Positions 27,212 to 36,149 of a stretch of DNA of 46,410 bases are shown here, in pieces. The stretch's first letter is position 1. Each line of letters starts with the position of its first letter. Source of the stretch: Betaproteobacteria bacterium (GTDB lineage Bacteria > Pseudomonadota > Gammaproteobacteria > Burkholderiales > SG8-39); NCBI GenBank assembly GCA_009693235.1, contig SHXR01000034.1:1-46410 (forward strand), read 5' to 3'. Made by a program: the position numbers and the translations under genes. The notes beneath the pieces are model-generated. The model did no database searches and was not told the origin of the DNA. It was given only the letters and a program-made list of their open reading frames with translations.

Positions 27212-28312
27212 ATGAAGAACACGGACGGATCGAGCGAATTTCCTCCGTCGATTGACGAGGCAAGCGGTCAAACGTTTGAATCGCCCGAAACCGAGCGGCG
27301 GCGATTCCTGGCTGGTTCGGTCGCGGCCGTGGTATCGACATCGATTGCGGGCGGTGCCGCAGCAAATGTGACGGTCGGCAACACAAGCGGAACCATCGTC
27401 GGCACCGAGCATTGGACGGTCAAGAAAACCGCCGAAGGTCCGGTGCGATTGTTCATGTGGCGAAAGCGCATTCCGGGTGCCGAGGCGAAGGGCACCATCG
27501 TGTTTGTCCATGGCTCATCAGTCCAGTCCGTCCCAGCTTTCGATCTGCAAGTCCCGGGGCAGCCGTACTTCTCGACGATGGATACGTTTGCGCGCATGGG
27601 GTTCGATACCTGGTGCTTCGATTGCGAAGGTTACGGGCGGTCCGACAAGCATCGCAATATGAATGCCGACATCGCGGCCGGTGCGGAGGATGCAGCCGTG
27701 GTGGTCGAAGAAATCGTGCGCATCACCGGTCGCGACAAGGTGTTGATGTACGGCTCGTCATCTGGCGCGCTGCGTGCTGCACTTTATGCAGAGCGGCATC
27801 CGGCACGGGTCAAGCGCCTTGCGCTGGATGCCTTCGTGTGGACCGGGGAAGGCAGCCCAACGCTTAACGAGCGCAAGAAGCGACTCGCGCAATATCGGGC
27901 TTCGAACCGGCGGCCCATCGATCGCGCTTTTGTGCGTTCGATCTTCACGCGGGACGTCGAAGGGGTCGCCGATCCGGCCATGGTGGAAGCGTTCGCCGAT
28001 GCGGTGCTTGCGATGGACACCTCGATGCCCACCGGTACCTACGTGGATATGTCAGAAAATCTGCCGGTATGCGATCCGGAAAAGATCACCGTGCCAACGC
28101 TCATCATGCGGGGACAGTGGGATGGCATCGCGACCATCGAAGACCTAAACAAGTTCTTCATGAAGCTGCCCAATCCGGATAAACAATTCATCGTCATGCC
28201 CGGGATCGCGCATACCAGCATCCGGTCGCGCAACTTCGCTTTGGTATATCACTTGCTGACCGCGTTCATGAGTCAACCCGATCCGGTCCATACTGGGAAG
28301 GCACACGCCTGA
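27212..28312 (+). CDS. Alpha/beta hydrolase with twin-arginine signal
   Basis: A 366-residue hydrolase. The N-terminus carries a Tat export signal: ERRRFLAG (about 28-35) followed by the hydrophobic SVAAVVSTSIAGGAAA, so it is probably folded in the cytoplasm and exported to the periplasm. The core has the oxyanion loop FVHGSS (98-103), a cap-domain entry, nucleophile S183 in YGSSSGALRAA (GxSxG) and the catalytic His in GIAHTSI near the C-terminus. Enzymes of this fold hydrolyse esters, amides or halides; the substrate is not evident. GAGGAG precedes the ATG at 27212. It is followed after 20 bases by a luciferase-like monooxygenase, a likely operon partner. Confidence 0.9.
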   Translation: MKNTDGSSEFPPSIDEASGQTFESPETERRRFLAGSVAAVVSTSIAGGAAANVTVGNTSGTIVGTEHWTVKKTAEGPVRLFMWRKRIPGAEAKGTIVFVHGSSVQSVPAFDLQVPGQPYFSTMDTFARMGFDTWCFDCEGYGRSDKHRNMNADIAAGAEDAAVVVEEIVRITGRDKVLMYGSSSGALRAALYAERHPARVKRLALDAFVWTGEGSPTLNERKKRLAQYRASNRRPIDRAFVRSIFTRDVEGVADPAMVEAFADAVLAMDTSMPTGTYVDMSENLPVCDPEKITVPTLIMRGQWDGIATIEDLNKFFMKLPNPDKQFIVMPGIAHTSIRSRNFALVYHLLTAFMSQPDPVHTGKAHA

Positions 28313-28332
28313 CCGGCATATAGAGGATTTTC

Positions 28333-29682
28333 ATGGCCACACGAAAGCAGTTGCACCTAGGCGCGTTCATGCGCCCGACCACGATTCACACCGGTGCTTG
28401 GCGTTTTCCTGGCGCCTGGCCGGACGCGAATTTCAACTTCGCGAAGATTCGCCTGCTCGCGCAGAAACTCGAAGCCGGCAAGTTCGATGCGTTCTTCATG
28501 GCCGATCACATGGCCGTGCTCAACATGCCGTTCAAGTCATTGCGTCGCAGCCATACCGCGACTTCCTTCGAACCGTTTACGCTGCTTTCCGCGCTTGCCG
28601 TGTGCACCGAGCGCATCGGATTGGCGGCAACCGCCTCCACGACATTCGATGCGGCGTATCACATCGCCCGGCGCTTTGCGTCGCTCGATCACATCAGCGG
28701 TGGGCGCGCCGCGTGGAATATCGTCACCACTTCCAACCCCGATGCCGCGCTCAACTTCGGCATGAAAGACCATATGGAGCACGACGCGCGTTATCGCCGT
28801 GCCCGCGAGTTCTATGATGTCGTGACCGGCCTATGGGATAGTTGGGCGGACGATGCGCTGATCCGTGATGTGGAAAGCGGCATCTTTTTTGATCCGGACA
28901 AGCTGCATGTGTTGGACCATCACGGCGAGTTTCTCGATGTGCGCGGGCCGCTCAATATCGCGCGTCCGATTCAGGGCTGGCCGGTCATCGTCCAGGCAGG
29001 TGCGTCTGAGCCGGGGCGTCAGCTCGCGGCCGAAACGGCCGAACTCGTCTTTACTTCGCAATCAAATCTCGAAGCCGGTCGGCGTTTCTATGCGGATGTG
29101 AAAGGCCGCATGGCAAAGATCGGCCGCAATCCGCAGCACATAAAAATTCTGCCGGCCTGCTTGGTCGTGGCGGGCGATACCGTAGATGAGGCAAGAAAAA
29201 AGCGTGTCTTGCTCGATACCTTCGTCCATGAAGACAGCGGACTTTCTTCTCTGTCCATCGCGCTTGGCTGCGATGTATCGAAGTTCGATCTCGATGGCCC
29301 CTTGCCTGAGATTCCCGAGACGAATCAGGGAAAATCCTCGCGAGAGCGCACCATCGATATGGCCAAACGCGAAAACCTCACCGTGCGTCAGCTGGCGCAA
29401 CGCGTTGGCGGCCACTCGGGACTTTCCATGGTCGGCACTGCGAAAACCATTGCCGATTCAATGGAAGAGTGGTTGGAAACAGAAGGGTCGGATGGCTTTA
29501 CCGTGCAGTTTCCGTATCTGCCGGCGGGCCTCTATGATTTTGTCGATCAGGTGGTGCCAGAACTCCAGCGTCGCGGCATCTTTCGCAAGGACTACGCTGC
29601 GGTGACACTGCGCGAAAACCTTGGCTTGCCGCGGCCGGAGAATCGCTTCTTCGTGAAGGACCGGGCGACCGCGAGTCAGTGA
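28333..29682 (+). CDS. Luciferase-like flavin monooxygenase, NtaA/SnaA/DszA/SoxA family
   Basis: A 449-residue TIM-barrel monooxygenase that uses FMNH2 from a partner reductase. Its length and motifs match the nitrilotriacetate/dibenzothiophene-sulfone/pristinamycin group: LHLGAFMRPTTIHTGAWR at the N-terminus, FFMADHMAV, EPFTLLSALA, RIGLAATASTTFDAAYH, the HISGGRAAWNIVTTSNPDA block and VIVQAGASEPGRQLAAETAE. The GGHSGLSMVGT and GSDGFTVQFPYLPAG stretches near the C-terminus are also typical. No flavin reductase gene is seen in this window. These enzymes cleave C-N or C-S bonds or oxidise alkyl groups. It follows the Tat-exported hydrolase and is separated from the convergent dioxygenase by a miniature IS5-type element. 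Confidence 0.93.
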   Translation: MATRKQLHLGAFMRPTTIHTGAWRFPGAWPDANFNFAKIRLLAQKLEAGKFDAFFMADHMAVLNMPFKSLRRSHTATSFEPFTLLSALAVCTERIGLAATASTTFDAAYHIARRFASLDHISGGRAAWNIVTTSNPDAALNFGMKDHMEHDARYRRAREFYDVVTGLWDSWADDALIRDVESGIFFDPDKLHVLDHHGEFLDVRGPLNIARPIQGWPVIVQAGASEPGRQLAAETAELVFTSQSNLEAGRRFYADVKGRMAKIGRNPQHIKILPACLVVAGDTVDEARKKRVLLDTFVHEDSGLSSLSIALGCDVSKFDLDGPLPEIPETNQGKSSRERTIDMAKRENLTVRQLAQRVGGHSGLSMVGTAKTIADSMEEWLETEGSDGFTVQFPYLPAGLYDFVDQVVPELQRRGIFRKDYAAVTLRENLGLPRPENRFFVKDRATASQ

Positions 29683-29690
29683 GATAGGTG

Positions 29691-29787
29691 CTAAGGAATC
29701 ACTGAACAAGGGGGCTCGCCCCCTCGTAACTCCCTGAATATGTGGAAACGCTGATTGCGCAAGATAGCTTAATCAGCGTTTCCCTAA
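29691..29787. mobile_element. 97-bp miniature inverted-repeat element of IS5 type with CTAA target duplication
   Basis: The element is bounded by CTAA at 29691-29694 and 29784-29787. Inside are the ends GGAATCACTGAACAAG (29695-29710) and CTTAATCAGCGTTTCC (29768-29783), which are imperfect inverted repeats. It encodes nothing. It also contains a compact GC hairpin AGGGGGC-TC-GCCCCCT (29709-29724) and a perfect 13-bp inverted repeat GGAAACGCTGATT (29744-29756) / AATCAGCGTTTCC (29771-29783) with a 14-base loop. The element lies between two convergent genes and may serve as their bidirectional terminator (inference). Its ends match the IS5-type termini at 130-145 and 17967-17982. Confidence 0.75.
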
Positions 29788-29796
29788 CTTGAACCT

Positions 29797-30612
29797 CTAG
29801 TGCTGCGCCTTCATCGCGGTGCGATAGCGCTGCCAGGCTTCGTCTAACGCGGCAAGACAAACCGGGTCGAAATCCTTTGCGGGCTCTGGGTCGGCTTGCC
29901 AATGCCAGAACCGATCCTTGCCCCGTACCACCGCGGCGGTCGCGCCTTTGAATTGCGTTTGGCGCACATGCGGTGCGGCAAAGTGCACCGCGAAGCCAAT
30001 GCGCGGCGTATCGGCATGGTTGGGCTGCGAGCTGTGAATCGTCTTGTTGTGGTGGATCGAGAATTCACCGGCGTCAACTTCGAGATAGACAAGCTTGCTC
30101 TCGTCGACATCTTGAATGGTCTGCCCGCGTGCCAGGAGATTGTTTTTATCGTAGGTCTCGACATGTGGGAGGATCGCCGGGCCCTTATGCGAACCCGGGA
30201 CGATGCGCATGCAACCGGTCTCCATGCGGGCGTTGGTGAACGCAATCCAACAGGTAATCGATTCAGGCGGTTCCAGGCCGTAGTAGGTGGAATCTTGATG
30301 CCATGACACGAAACGGGCATCACGAGGCTTCTTGGTGAAGAAGCTCGAGCCCCAGCAAATCACATCGGGCCCGATCAGATCTTCGACCGCATCGATCATC
30401 CGCGGATGCCGCGTCAACTCGGTTAGCCATGGAAAGGGCAGATGCGCCTTGATTCGGTAGCGCGACTGCGCCTCGGCGCCGATGGTGGCTTCCAGCGCAT
30501 CGAATTTGCGCTTGTACTCCGCTATCTCCGCGCGGCTCATCAATGTTACCGGGGCGACCGCACCGTCACGATGGTAGCGATCGATCTCTTTTGCGGTCAG
30601 AACTTTGGGCAT
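29797..30612 (-). CDS. Phytanoyl-CoA dioxygenase (PhyH) family Fe(II)/2-oxoglutarate oxygenase
   Basis: A 271-residue double-stranded beta-helix oxygenase. The iron ligands are the H105-x-D107 pair in FVSWHQDSTYYG and a distal His, probably H193 in the IHHNKTIHSSQPN segment. R204 (DTPRIGF), 11 residues later, is the expected 2-oxoglutarate anchor. The stretch NARMETGCMRIVPGSHKGP is typical of PhyH proteins. They hydroxylate small molecules while decarboxylating 2-oxoglutarate. The substrate is unknown; bacterial members act on alkaloids, ectoine, phosphonates or fatty acyl-CoA. It reads toward the miniature element and is divergent to the TRAP receptor gene (133 bp between), which suggests a shared control region. 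Confidence 0.92.
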   Translation of the reverse strand: MPKVLTAKEIDRYHRDGAVAPVTLMSRAEIAEYKRKFDALEATIGAEAQSRYRIKAHLPFPWLTELTRHPRMIDAVEDLIGPDVICWGSSFFTKKPRDARFVSWHQDSTYYGLEPPESITCWIAFTNARMETGCMRIVPGSHKGPAILPHVETYDKNNLLARGQTIQDVDESKLVYLEVDAGEFSIHHNKTIHSSQPNHADTPRIGFAVHFAAPHVRQTQFKGATAAVVRGKDRFWHWQADPEPAKDFDPVCLAALDEAWQRYRTAMKAQH

Positions 30613-30745
30613 GGGGGGCTCCGTGGCGCAACGCTTCTATATCATGGCTAAACTATAAGGGATCGTCGGGCATGCCGTTGCCTACCGTACCATTTTCGGA
30701 TTTGCGGTTAGCATCAGCCCATCGGACCACAGAGGAGGATTGTTA

Positions 30746-31744
30746 ATGACGCTACGTTCGCTTCGCAGCCTGTTTGCGCTCCTATTCGTTGCTGTGTTTG
30801 GCATTGCACCCCTTGCGGTGCAGGCGCAAGCCAAGATTGATCTGGCGATCTTCCATCCGGAGCGGAGCGCATGGACCGCGACGATCAAATGGTGGACCGA
30901 CGAGATCGCCAAGGAAACGCAGGGACGGGTGACATTCGTGCCGGCCTACGCAGGCTCGCTGGTCAACCTGAATGAGACGTTGAAGTCGGTGCGAGACGGC
31001 GCGGTGCCGGCGGGGGTCATCTCCATGGCGGCGGTATCGGGCCAGATTCCCGCGGTGTCGTTGCTTGAGTCGATCGGTAATTTCAACGAATCCTCCGATA
31101 AATTTATCGGCGCTCTGAAAGCCCTGCAACCGCATCTCGATGCCGCGTTTCAGAAGCAGAACGTCGTGTACCTGTGGTCGCAGGGATCGACTGGGCTCAT
31201 CGTGTTGTGTCGCGATCGCCATCTGAAGTCGATCGCCGACTGGAAAGGCCGCAAGGTGCGCACCGCCGGTCGTTGGCAGGCCGAGCAAGTGCGAGCGCTT
31301 GGCGCGAGCCCGGTGGCGACCGATCCGGCGGAGCAATATCTCGCGCTGCAGAATCGCACGATCGATTGTGCGTTGAGCGTGAGCGTGCTCGCCTCGGCAT
31401 TCAAACTCCACGAGGTGGCGCCCTACATCACACTTACTCGCCAACAAAATAATCTGTCGGCCTATATCGTCAACAAGGCGGTGTGGGATAAGTTTTCGGA
31501 AGCCGATCGCGCCGCCATTCGGCGTATTAGTGTCGAAGCCGATGCCCGTTCGGTGGCGCATCTGGATATCGCGTTCAAGGATGCCAACACGCTGATGGAA
31601 AGCCAAAAGGGCAATCTATACCGCTTGACCGATGCCGAGGTCGCCGAATTCCGCAAGGCGATCGATCCGGTGTACGGCAAGATCGAAGCAGCCGGCGGCG
31701 ATGCGGGCAAGCAGATCTTCGAGACCGCCCGCAAGTTCTGGTGA
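30746..31744 (+). CDS. TRAP transporter DctP-type periplasmic solute receptor
   Basis: A 332-residue secreted receptor. A signal peptide (LRSLRSLFALLFVAVFGIAPLAVQAQA) precedes a DctP fold. The family marks are WTDEIAKETQGRVTFVPAYAGSL, the central LKSIADWKGRKVRTAGRWQAEQVRALGASPV with the carboxylate-binding arginine, and YIVNKAVWDKFSEADRAAI. TRAP receptors feed organic anions to DctQM, which use a sodium gradient. No DctQ or DctM gene is present here, so its membrane partner must lie elsewhere. The ATG at 30746 is preceded by a strong GAGGAGG; the frame opens six bases earlier with TTG. The gene lies between a PhyH-type dioxygenase (divergent) and an SDR epimerase (convergent). Confidence 0.9.
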   Translation: MTLRSLRSLFALLFVAVFGIAPLAVQAQAKIDLAIFHPERSAWTATIKWWTDEIAKETQGRVTFVPAYAGSLVNLNETLKSVRDGAVPAGVISMAAVSGQIPAVSLLESIGNFNESSDKFIGALKALQPHLDAAFQKQNVVYLWSQGSTGLIVLCRDRHLKSIADWKGRKVRTAGRWQAEQVRALGASPVATDPAEQYLALQNRTIDCALSVSVLASAFKLHEVAPYITLTRQQNNLSAYIVNKAVWDKFSEADRAAIRRISVEADARSVAHLDIAFKDANTLMESQKGNLYRLTDAEVAEFRKAIDPVYGKIEAAGGDAGKQIFETARKFW

Positions 31745-31748
31745 ACGA

Positions 31749-32711
31749 TTAGGGCCGTTGCCCGGTCCGCCGTCGTACCTGCCCGGCATAGTGGGCAATC
31801 GCCTGTTCGAGTGACATGCGCGGTGCGAATCCCAGCACCGCGCGGGCTCGCTTTAGGCTGAACGGCTGATCGACGAAGAACCGGTCCTTTGAGGCGGCCC
31901 AGGCACCGGGTGTGATGTCCACCTTCGCACCCGGTATGACTGTTTTGACCGCTTCGATTATCTGCGGGGCGGTGTGCAAGAGGCCGGCGCTGATGTTGAT
32001 CGCACGCGCTGCCGGATTCTTCACCTGGTAGCTCAGGACGATCGCATGGGCCGCATCGTCCACATACATGTATTGATTGGTGTTGGTGAAGGGCTTGTCG
32101 ATCAGGACCGGCTTGCCGAGTGCCGGCCCCTCGATACAAGTCGCCATGAACATGGCACCGGCCGATGCGTACCACTGCCCCAAGCCATAGACCGGGCAGA
32201 AGCGGGGCGCCACGACATCCACGCTATAGGCCTCGCCGTAGTGGAGCGCGATCACCTCGGCTGAGAGCTTGAGGCAGCCGTAAAACGTCGACGGTCCAAT
32301 CGCGCGATCTTCTTCCCATGGTGCGCTGGAGGCGGCCGCCATTTCATAAATGCCGATCGTCGAGCAAAGTACGTAGCGACCAAGCTTGGCCAGCCGATGT
32401 GCTTCGAGGGTGTTGACCGTGCCCTCGACGGTGACCCGCGTGGCCATGAACGGACGATCCTTTGCCGTATCGGGGAGGTACGCGGCCGTGTGCACGATGC
32501 CGGTCACCTGGTGTCGATCGATCGCATGCAGCATCTGCGGCAGGTCGAGCACGTCGCCCCGTTCGAGTTTGAACGGGCGATCTTCCATGACTAGGCTAAT
32601 ATACGGCTCGCTTGGCGCCACGTCGTAAAACATGACCGCCTCGCCCGCGTCGACGAGCGCCTTCGCGGCGTGGGTGGCGAGTAGTCCGGCGCCCGTGATC
32701 ATAACGGTCAT
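31749..32711 (-). CDS. NAD(P)-dependent epimerase/dehydratase (extended SDR)
   Basis: A 320-residue extended short-chain dehydrogenase. The N-terminal nucleotide-binding motif TGAGLLA (about 6-12), the downstream HTAAYLPD segment, S117 (VLCSTIG) and the catalytic pair Y144/K148 (FYGCLK) are all present. The KLSAEVIALHYGEAYSVDVVAPRFCPVYG stretch is typical of nucleotide-sugar or acid epimerases and dehydratases. The specific reaction is unknown. The ATG at 32711 follows GGGAG; the frame also runs upstream to 32900 but that part lacks SDR features. It is convergent with the TRAP receptor (4-base gap) and divergent from the biuret operon. Confidence 0.9.
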   Translation of the reverse strand: MTVMITGAGLLATHAAKALVDAGEAVMFYDVAPSEPYISLVMEDRPFKLERGDVLDLPQMLHAIDRHQVTGIVHTAAYLPDTAKDRPFMATRVTVEGTVNTLEAHRLAKLGRYVLCSTIGIYEMAAASSAPWEEDRAIGPSTFYGCLKLSAEVIALHYGEAYSVDVVAPRFCPVYGLGQWYASAGAMFMATCIEGPALGKPVLIDKPFTNTNQYMYVDDAAHAIVLSYQVKNPAARAINISAGLLHTAPQIIEAVKTVIPGAKVDITPGAWAASKDRFFVDQPFSLKRARAVLGFAPRMSLEQAIAHYAGQVRRRTGQRP

Positions 32712-32996
32712 GAGTGACTCCCGGTTTTGTTCCTGAATTCCATGGATTTTCTGGCCGTTGTCGCGACCATAAATAGTGCATTGCAACGCGTGGCCGCACC
32801 ATCGCAGTGCGTTCAACCAGAGCGTACGCCTTCTTTTCGGTGCATGCGAACAATGCGTTGGGACGTGCCGGACGCGCGGAACCCTGCGGGCCACGTCCAC
32901 GTGGCGGCGTGAACGCCAGGCTCATGGCCTGAATCTTGCTAAAGTCAGCCATGCGGACTCGTACCCGCTCCCCCCTATCCATTGAAAGGACCCTGT
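32712..32996. promoter_or_regulatory. 285-bp divergent control region with two inverted repeats
   Basis: No gene is recognisable here. The region separates the SDR gene (minus) from the urea-oligomer operon (plus), so it should hold both promoters. It contains the perfect repeat GCCACGT-CC-ACGTGGC at 32890-32905 (7-bp arms) and, a short distance downstream, CAGGC-TCATG-GCCTG at 32917-32931. Both lie 65-110 bp before the operon's first start codon, a usual place for an operator. GAAAGGA at about 32984-32990 is the ribosome site for 32997. Which regulator binds is unknown and none is encoded adjacent. Confidence 0.45.
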
Positions 32997-34109
32997 ATGT
33001 ACATGTGGAATCGCCGAGATTGGCTGCGCGCGACCGGTGCGCTAGGCGCCGGAGCCCTTGCCCTGCCTTGGAGCCGCCTCGCGCTTGGGCAGGCGCCGAT
33101 TACGATCGGATTCATCTACGTTGGTCCGCGGGATGACTTCGGGTACAACCAGGCGCACGCTGAGGCGGTCGCCGAAATCAAAAAGCTGCCCGGGATCAAA
33201 GCGGTTGAGGAAGAGAACGTCCCCGAGACGCAGTCGGTGCAAAAGAGCATGCAGGGCATGATCTCGCAGGATGGTGCGACACTCCTCTTTCCGACGTCGT
33301 TCGGCTATTTTGATCCACATATGCTGGCGGTCGCGGCCAAGAATTCGAATGTTCGGTTTGCCCATTGCGGCGGGATGTGGACCGAGGGCAAACATCCCAA
33401 GAACACCGGCAGTTTCTTTGGCTATATCGATGAAGGCCAGTATCTAAACGGCGTGGTCGCCGGCCATATGAGCAAGTCGAAGAAGATCGGTTTCGTCGCC
33501 GCCAAGCCGATCCCGCAAGTGCTGCGCAACATCAATGCGTTCACGATGGGCGCGCGGTCGGTCGATCCGAAGATCACCACGTCGGTCGTGTTTACCGGCG
33601 AATGGTCGATGCCGGTGAAGGAAGCCGAGGCGACCAACAGTTTGGCCGATCAGGGCGTCGATGTGTTCACGATGCATGTGGATGGTCCAAAGGTAGTGGT
33701 CGAGACCGCCGCCAAGCGGAACGCCATGGTGTGCGGCTATCACGCCAGCCAAGCCAAACTCGCCCCGAAGGCGTATCTCACCGGGGCGGAGTGGAACTGG
33801 TCGAGTGCTTACAGAGCAATCATCGATGCGGCCCGCACCGGCAAGCCTCATCCCAATTTCGTGCGCGGCGGACTGAAAGAAGGATTCATCAAGACCTCTG
33901 CCTATGGACCTTCCGTGAGCGAGGCCGCACGCAAGAATGCCGATGCAATAAAGGCGCGGATGATGTCAGGCAAGTTCGATATTTTCGCCGGCGAGATCAA
34001 GGACAACACCGGCAAGGTCGTCATCGCGAAGGGCGCTGTGCAGAAACAGACCGATCTCGAACTGGAAAAGATGGGGTATCTGGTGGAAGGCGTGATCGGT
34101 AAAGTTTGA
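32997..34109 (+). CDS. BMP-family ABC transporter periplasmic receptor (nucleoside/ureide type)
   Basis: A 370-residue receptor of the basic membrane protein (BMP/PnrA) family. The N-terminus is a twin-arginine signal (NRRDWLRATGALGAGALALP), so export by Tat is likely. The mature part shows ITIGFIYVGPRDDFGYNQAHAE, the ligand loop of this family, then GATLLFPTSFGYFDPH, RFAHCGG, NTGSFFGYIDEGQYLNGVVAG and GARSVDPK. BMP receptors usually bind nucleosides or related ureido and heterocyclic compounds. Here the downstream hydrolases suggest biuret, triuret or a similar ureido compound as ligand (inference). ATG 32997 follows GAAAGGA; ATG 33003 is an alternative. First gene of an eight-gene operon; 24 bases separate it from the first permease. 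Confidence 0.92.
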   Translation: MYMWNRRDWLRATGALGAGALALPWSRLALGQAPITIGFIYVGPRDDFGYNQAHAEAVAEIKKLPGIKAVEEENVPETQSVQKSMQGMISQDGATLLFPTSFGYFDPHMLAVAAKNSNVRFAHCGGMWTEGKHPKNTGSFFGYIDEGQYLNGVVAGHMSKSKKIGFVAAKPIPQVLRNINAFTMGARSVDPKITTSVVFTGEWSMPVKEAEATNSLADQGVDVFTMHVDGPKVVVETAAKRNAMVCGYHASQAKLAPKAYLTGAEWNWSSAYRAIIDAARTGKPHPNFVRGGLKEGFIKTSAYGPSVSEAARKNADAIKARMMSGKFDIFAGEIKDNTGKVVIAKGAVQKQTDLELEKMGYLVEGVIGKV

Positions 34110-34133
34110 CGCGCGCACATAAAGGGGGTACCG

Positions 34134-35219
34134 GTGAACCGCGACGCGTGCCGCCACGCGATCGAAGCGATCGCGTGGCCGGTGGCCTCGCTAATTGCCG
34201 CGCTGGCATTGTTCGGCGTCTTCGTGGCGTTCTATGGGGCGAGCCCGGTCGAAGCGTGGCGGTTGCTGTTCGTGGGCGCATTCGGTGATGCGTTTTCATG
34301 GCAGAACTCCCTGCAACGCGCCGCCCCCTTGATGCTCACCGCGCTTACCGTAGCAATTCCAGCACGCGCAGGCCTGATCGTCATCGGCGGGGAAGGCGCG
34401 CTCGTTGTTGGTGGCTTCGCATGTGCCGCCGTGCCCTATATGTTCGCGCCGCCTTCGGGCTGGATGGGCACGCTTATCTTGCTCAGCGCCGCGGCCGTCG
34501 CGGGCGCCTTGTGGATTGCCATGGCCGGCGCATTGCGACAGTACCGGGGCGTCAATGAAACGATCAGTTCGCTCTTGTTTGGCTATATCGCCATTGCGCT
34601 ATTCAAGCATTTTGTCGAAGGCCCCATGCGGGACCCAGCGAGTCTCAACAAACCCTCGACCTTGCCCCTCGCCGAGGAGCTGCGCATCGGTGACATCGGC
34701 CCGTTCGATGTGCATTGGGGCCTCGCCTGGGGCGTTGCCTTGTGCGTGCTCGGTACCCTTTGGCTCACCTTTACTTCGCATGGTTTCGCGACGCGTGTGG
34801 TGGGTGGCAACGCTCGCACCGCCAAGCTGGTTGGGTTGCCGGCCAATGCGCTCATCATTACCGCCTGTGCGCTGGGTGGCGCCGCGGCCGGCATTGCAGG
34901 CGGTATCGAAGTGGCAGCCGTACACATGTCAGCCAATGCGTCGCTGATTGTTGGCCTTGGTTACGCGGGCATTCTCGTTAGCTTTGTCGCGCGCCACGAG
35001 CCCATTGCGATCATTCCGGTGGCGATTCTCTTCGGTGGCTTTGGCGCCGCGGGCAGTATGCTGCAACGACGCCTTGGCTTGCCGGACGCTTCGATACAAG
35101 TGCTGCTTGGGATCGCTTTTGTGATTATTCTCGCCAGCGAGACGCTACGCGGCCGCCTGCCTTCGCTCCGACTCAGCGCTCGACCTGCACAGCAGCCCGT
35201 CGCGTCGGCCGCGCCATGA
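34134..35219 (+). CDS. ABC transporter permease, BMP-associated type (YufP-like)
   Basis: A 361-residue inner-membrane permease starting with GTG and preceded by AAAGGGGGT. It has eight to ten hydrophobic helices and family marks of the ribose/nucleoside class: SLQRAAPLMLTALTVAIPARAGL, VIGGEGALVVGGFA, YRGVNETISSLLFGYIAIAL and the cytoplasmic EAA-type loop around RVVGGNARTAKLVGLPANAL, which contacts the ATPase. It forms a heterodimer with the product of the next gene, whose ATG overlaps its stop by four bases (35216-35219), a sign of coupled translation. The inferred cargo is the substrate of the operon's hydrolases. Confidence 0.93.
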   Translation: MNRDACRHAIEAIAWPVASLIAALALFGVFVAFYGASPVEAWRLLFVGAFGDAFSWQNSLQRAAPLMLTALTVAIPARAGLIVIGGEGALVVGGFACAAVPYMFAPPSGWMGTLILLSAAAVAGALWIAMAGALRQYRGVNETISSLLFGYIAIALFKHFVEGPMRDPASLNKPSTLPLAEELRIGDIGPFDVHWGLAWGVALCVLGTLWLTFTSHGFATRVVGGNARTAKLVGLPANALIITACALGGAAAGIAGGIEVAAVHMSANASLIVGLGYAGILVSFVARHEPIAIIPVAILFGGFGAAGSMLQRRLGLPDASIQVLLGIAFVIILASETLRGRLPSLRLSARPAQQPVASAAP

Positions 35220-36136
35220 CACCCGACGTCCTCTTTGATGTCGTGATCGGCGTGATTGGCGGCGCCGTGCGCGTCGGTGCGCCGTTCCTGTTCGTTAGTC
35301 TCGGCGAATGTATTACCGAGAAAGCAGGGCGTATCAATCTCGGCCTGGAAGGTGTGCTGGTATTCTCGGCGATGGCCGGATTTGCGGGCGCCTATTGGAG
35401 CGGCTCACCATGGATTGGCGTGTTGGCCGCCGGTGCGAGTGGTGCGCTACTGGCGTTGCTGCACGGCCTCGCCTGTTCGCTTACGCGCGTCAATGACATC
35501 GCGATGGGCATTGCCATCATGCTACTGGGGGCGGGCCTCGCGTTCTATCTTGGCAAGCCGCTGATTCAACCGCAAGCGCCACAGATCCCATCTATTTTTC
35601 TTGGTGAATGGAGCACCTCGCCCACCGTGCGCGCGGCGCTCTCTATCAACGCGTTATTCCCGTTTGGCATCGTGCTTGCGATCGTCATGGCCTGGGCATT
35701 CGCCAATACGCGCTGGGGCCTCGTGATACGCATGGTGGGCGATTCGGCCGACGCGGCGCGCGCACAAGGCACCTCGGTCACTGCGGTGCGCGTGGCAGCA
35801 ACCGTTGCAGGCGGCTTCATCGCCGGCCTTGGTGGTGCATCACTGTCCCTCTATTATCCGGGCAGTTGGAATGAAGGACTGTCGAGCGGACAGGGATTGA
35901 TTGCGGTGGCGCTGGTGATCTTTGCGCGCTGGCGGCCACTCAATTGTCTCTGGGCGGCGCTCCTATTCGGTGGTGCAGGCGCCATCGGACCCGCGCTGCA
36001 ATCAGCCGGCATCGGCGGTGGGTATTATCTTTTCGCCGCGCTGCCTTATGCGCTCACCTTATTGATTCTCGTGGTGACCTGTTCGCCGGCGCGGACGCTA
36101 AAGGGGGCACCGATGGAACTTGGCATGTCGCGATAA
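35216..36136 (+). CDS. ABC transporter permease, BMP-associated type (YufQ-like)
   Basis: A 306-residue second permease subunit. It begins [20 protein letters not shown] and continues [20 protein letters not shown], the very characteristic start of YufQ-type subunits, followed by [37 protein letters not shown] and the coupling loop [21 protein letters not shown]. About eight to nine membrane segments are predicted. It overlaps the first permease gene by ATGA. It is followed after 13 bases by the biuret hydrolase gene, so import and hydrolysis are directly linked in one transcript. Confidence 0.93.
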   Translation: MTPDVLFDVVIGVIGGAVRVGAPFLFVSLGECITEKAGRINLGLEGVLVFSAMAGFAGAYWSGSPWIGVLAAGASGALLALLHGLACSLTRVNDIAMGIAIMLLGAGLAFYLGKPLIQPQAPQIPSIFLGEWSTSPTVRAALSINALFPFGIVLAIVMAWAFANTRWGLVIRMVGDSADAARAQGTSVTAVRVAATVAGGFIAGLGGASLSLYYPGSWNEGLSSGQGLIAVALVIFARWRPLNCLWAALLFGGAGAIGPALQSAGIGGGYYLFAALPYALTLLILVVTCSPARTLKGAPMELGMSR

Positions 36137-36149
36137 AGGCATATCTACC

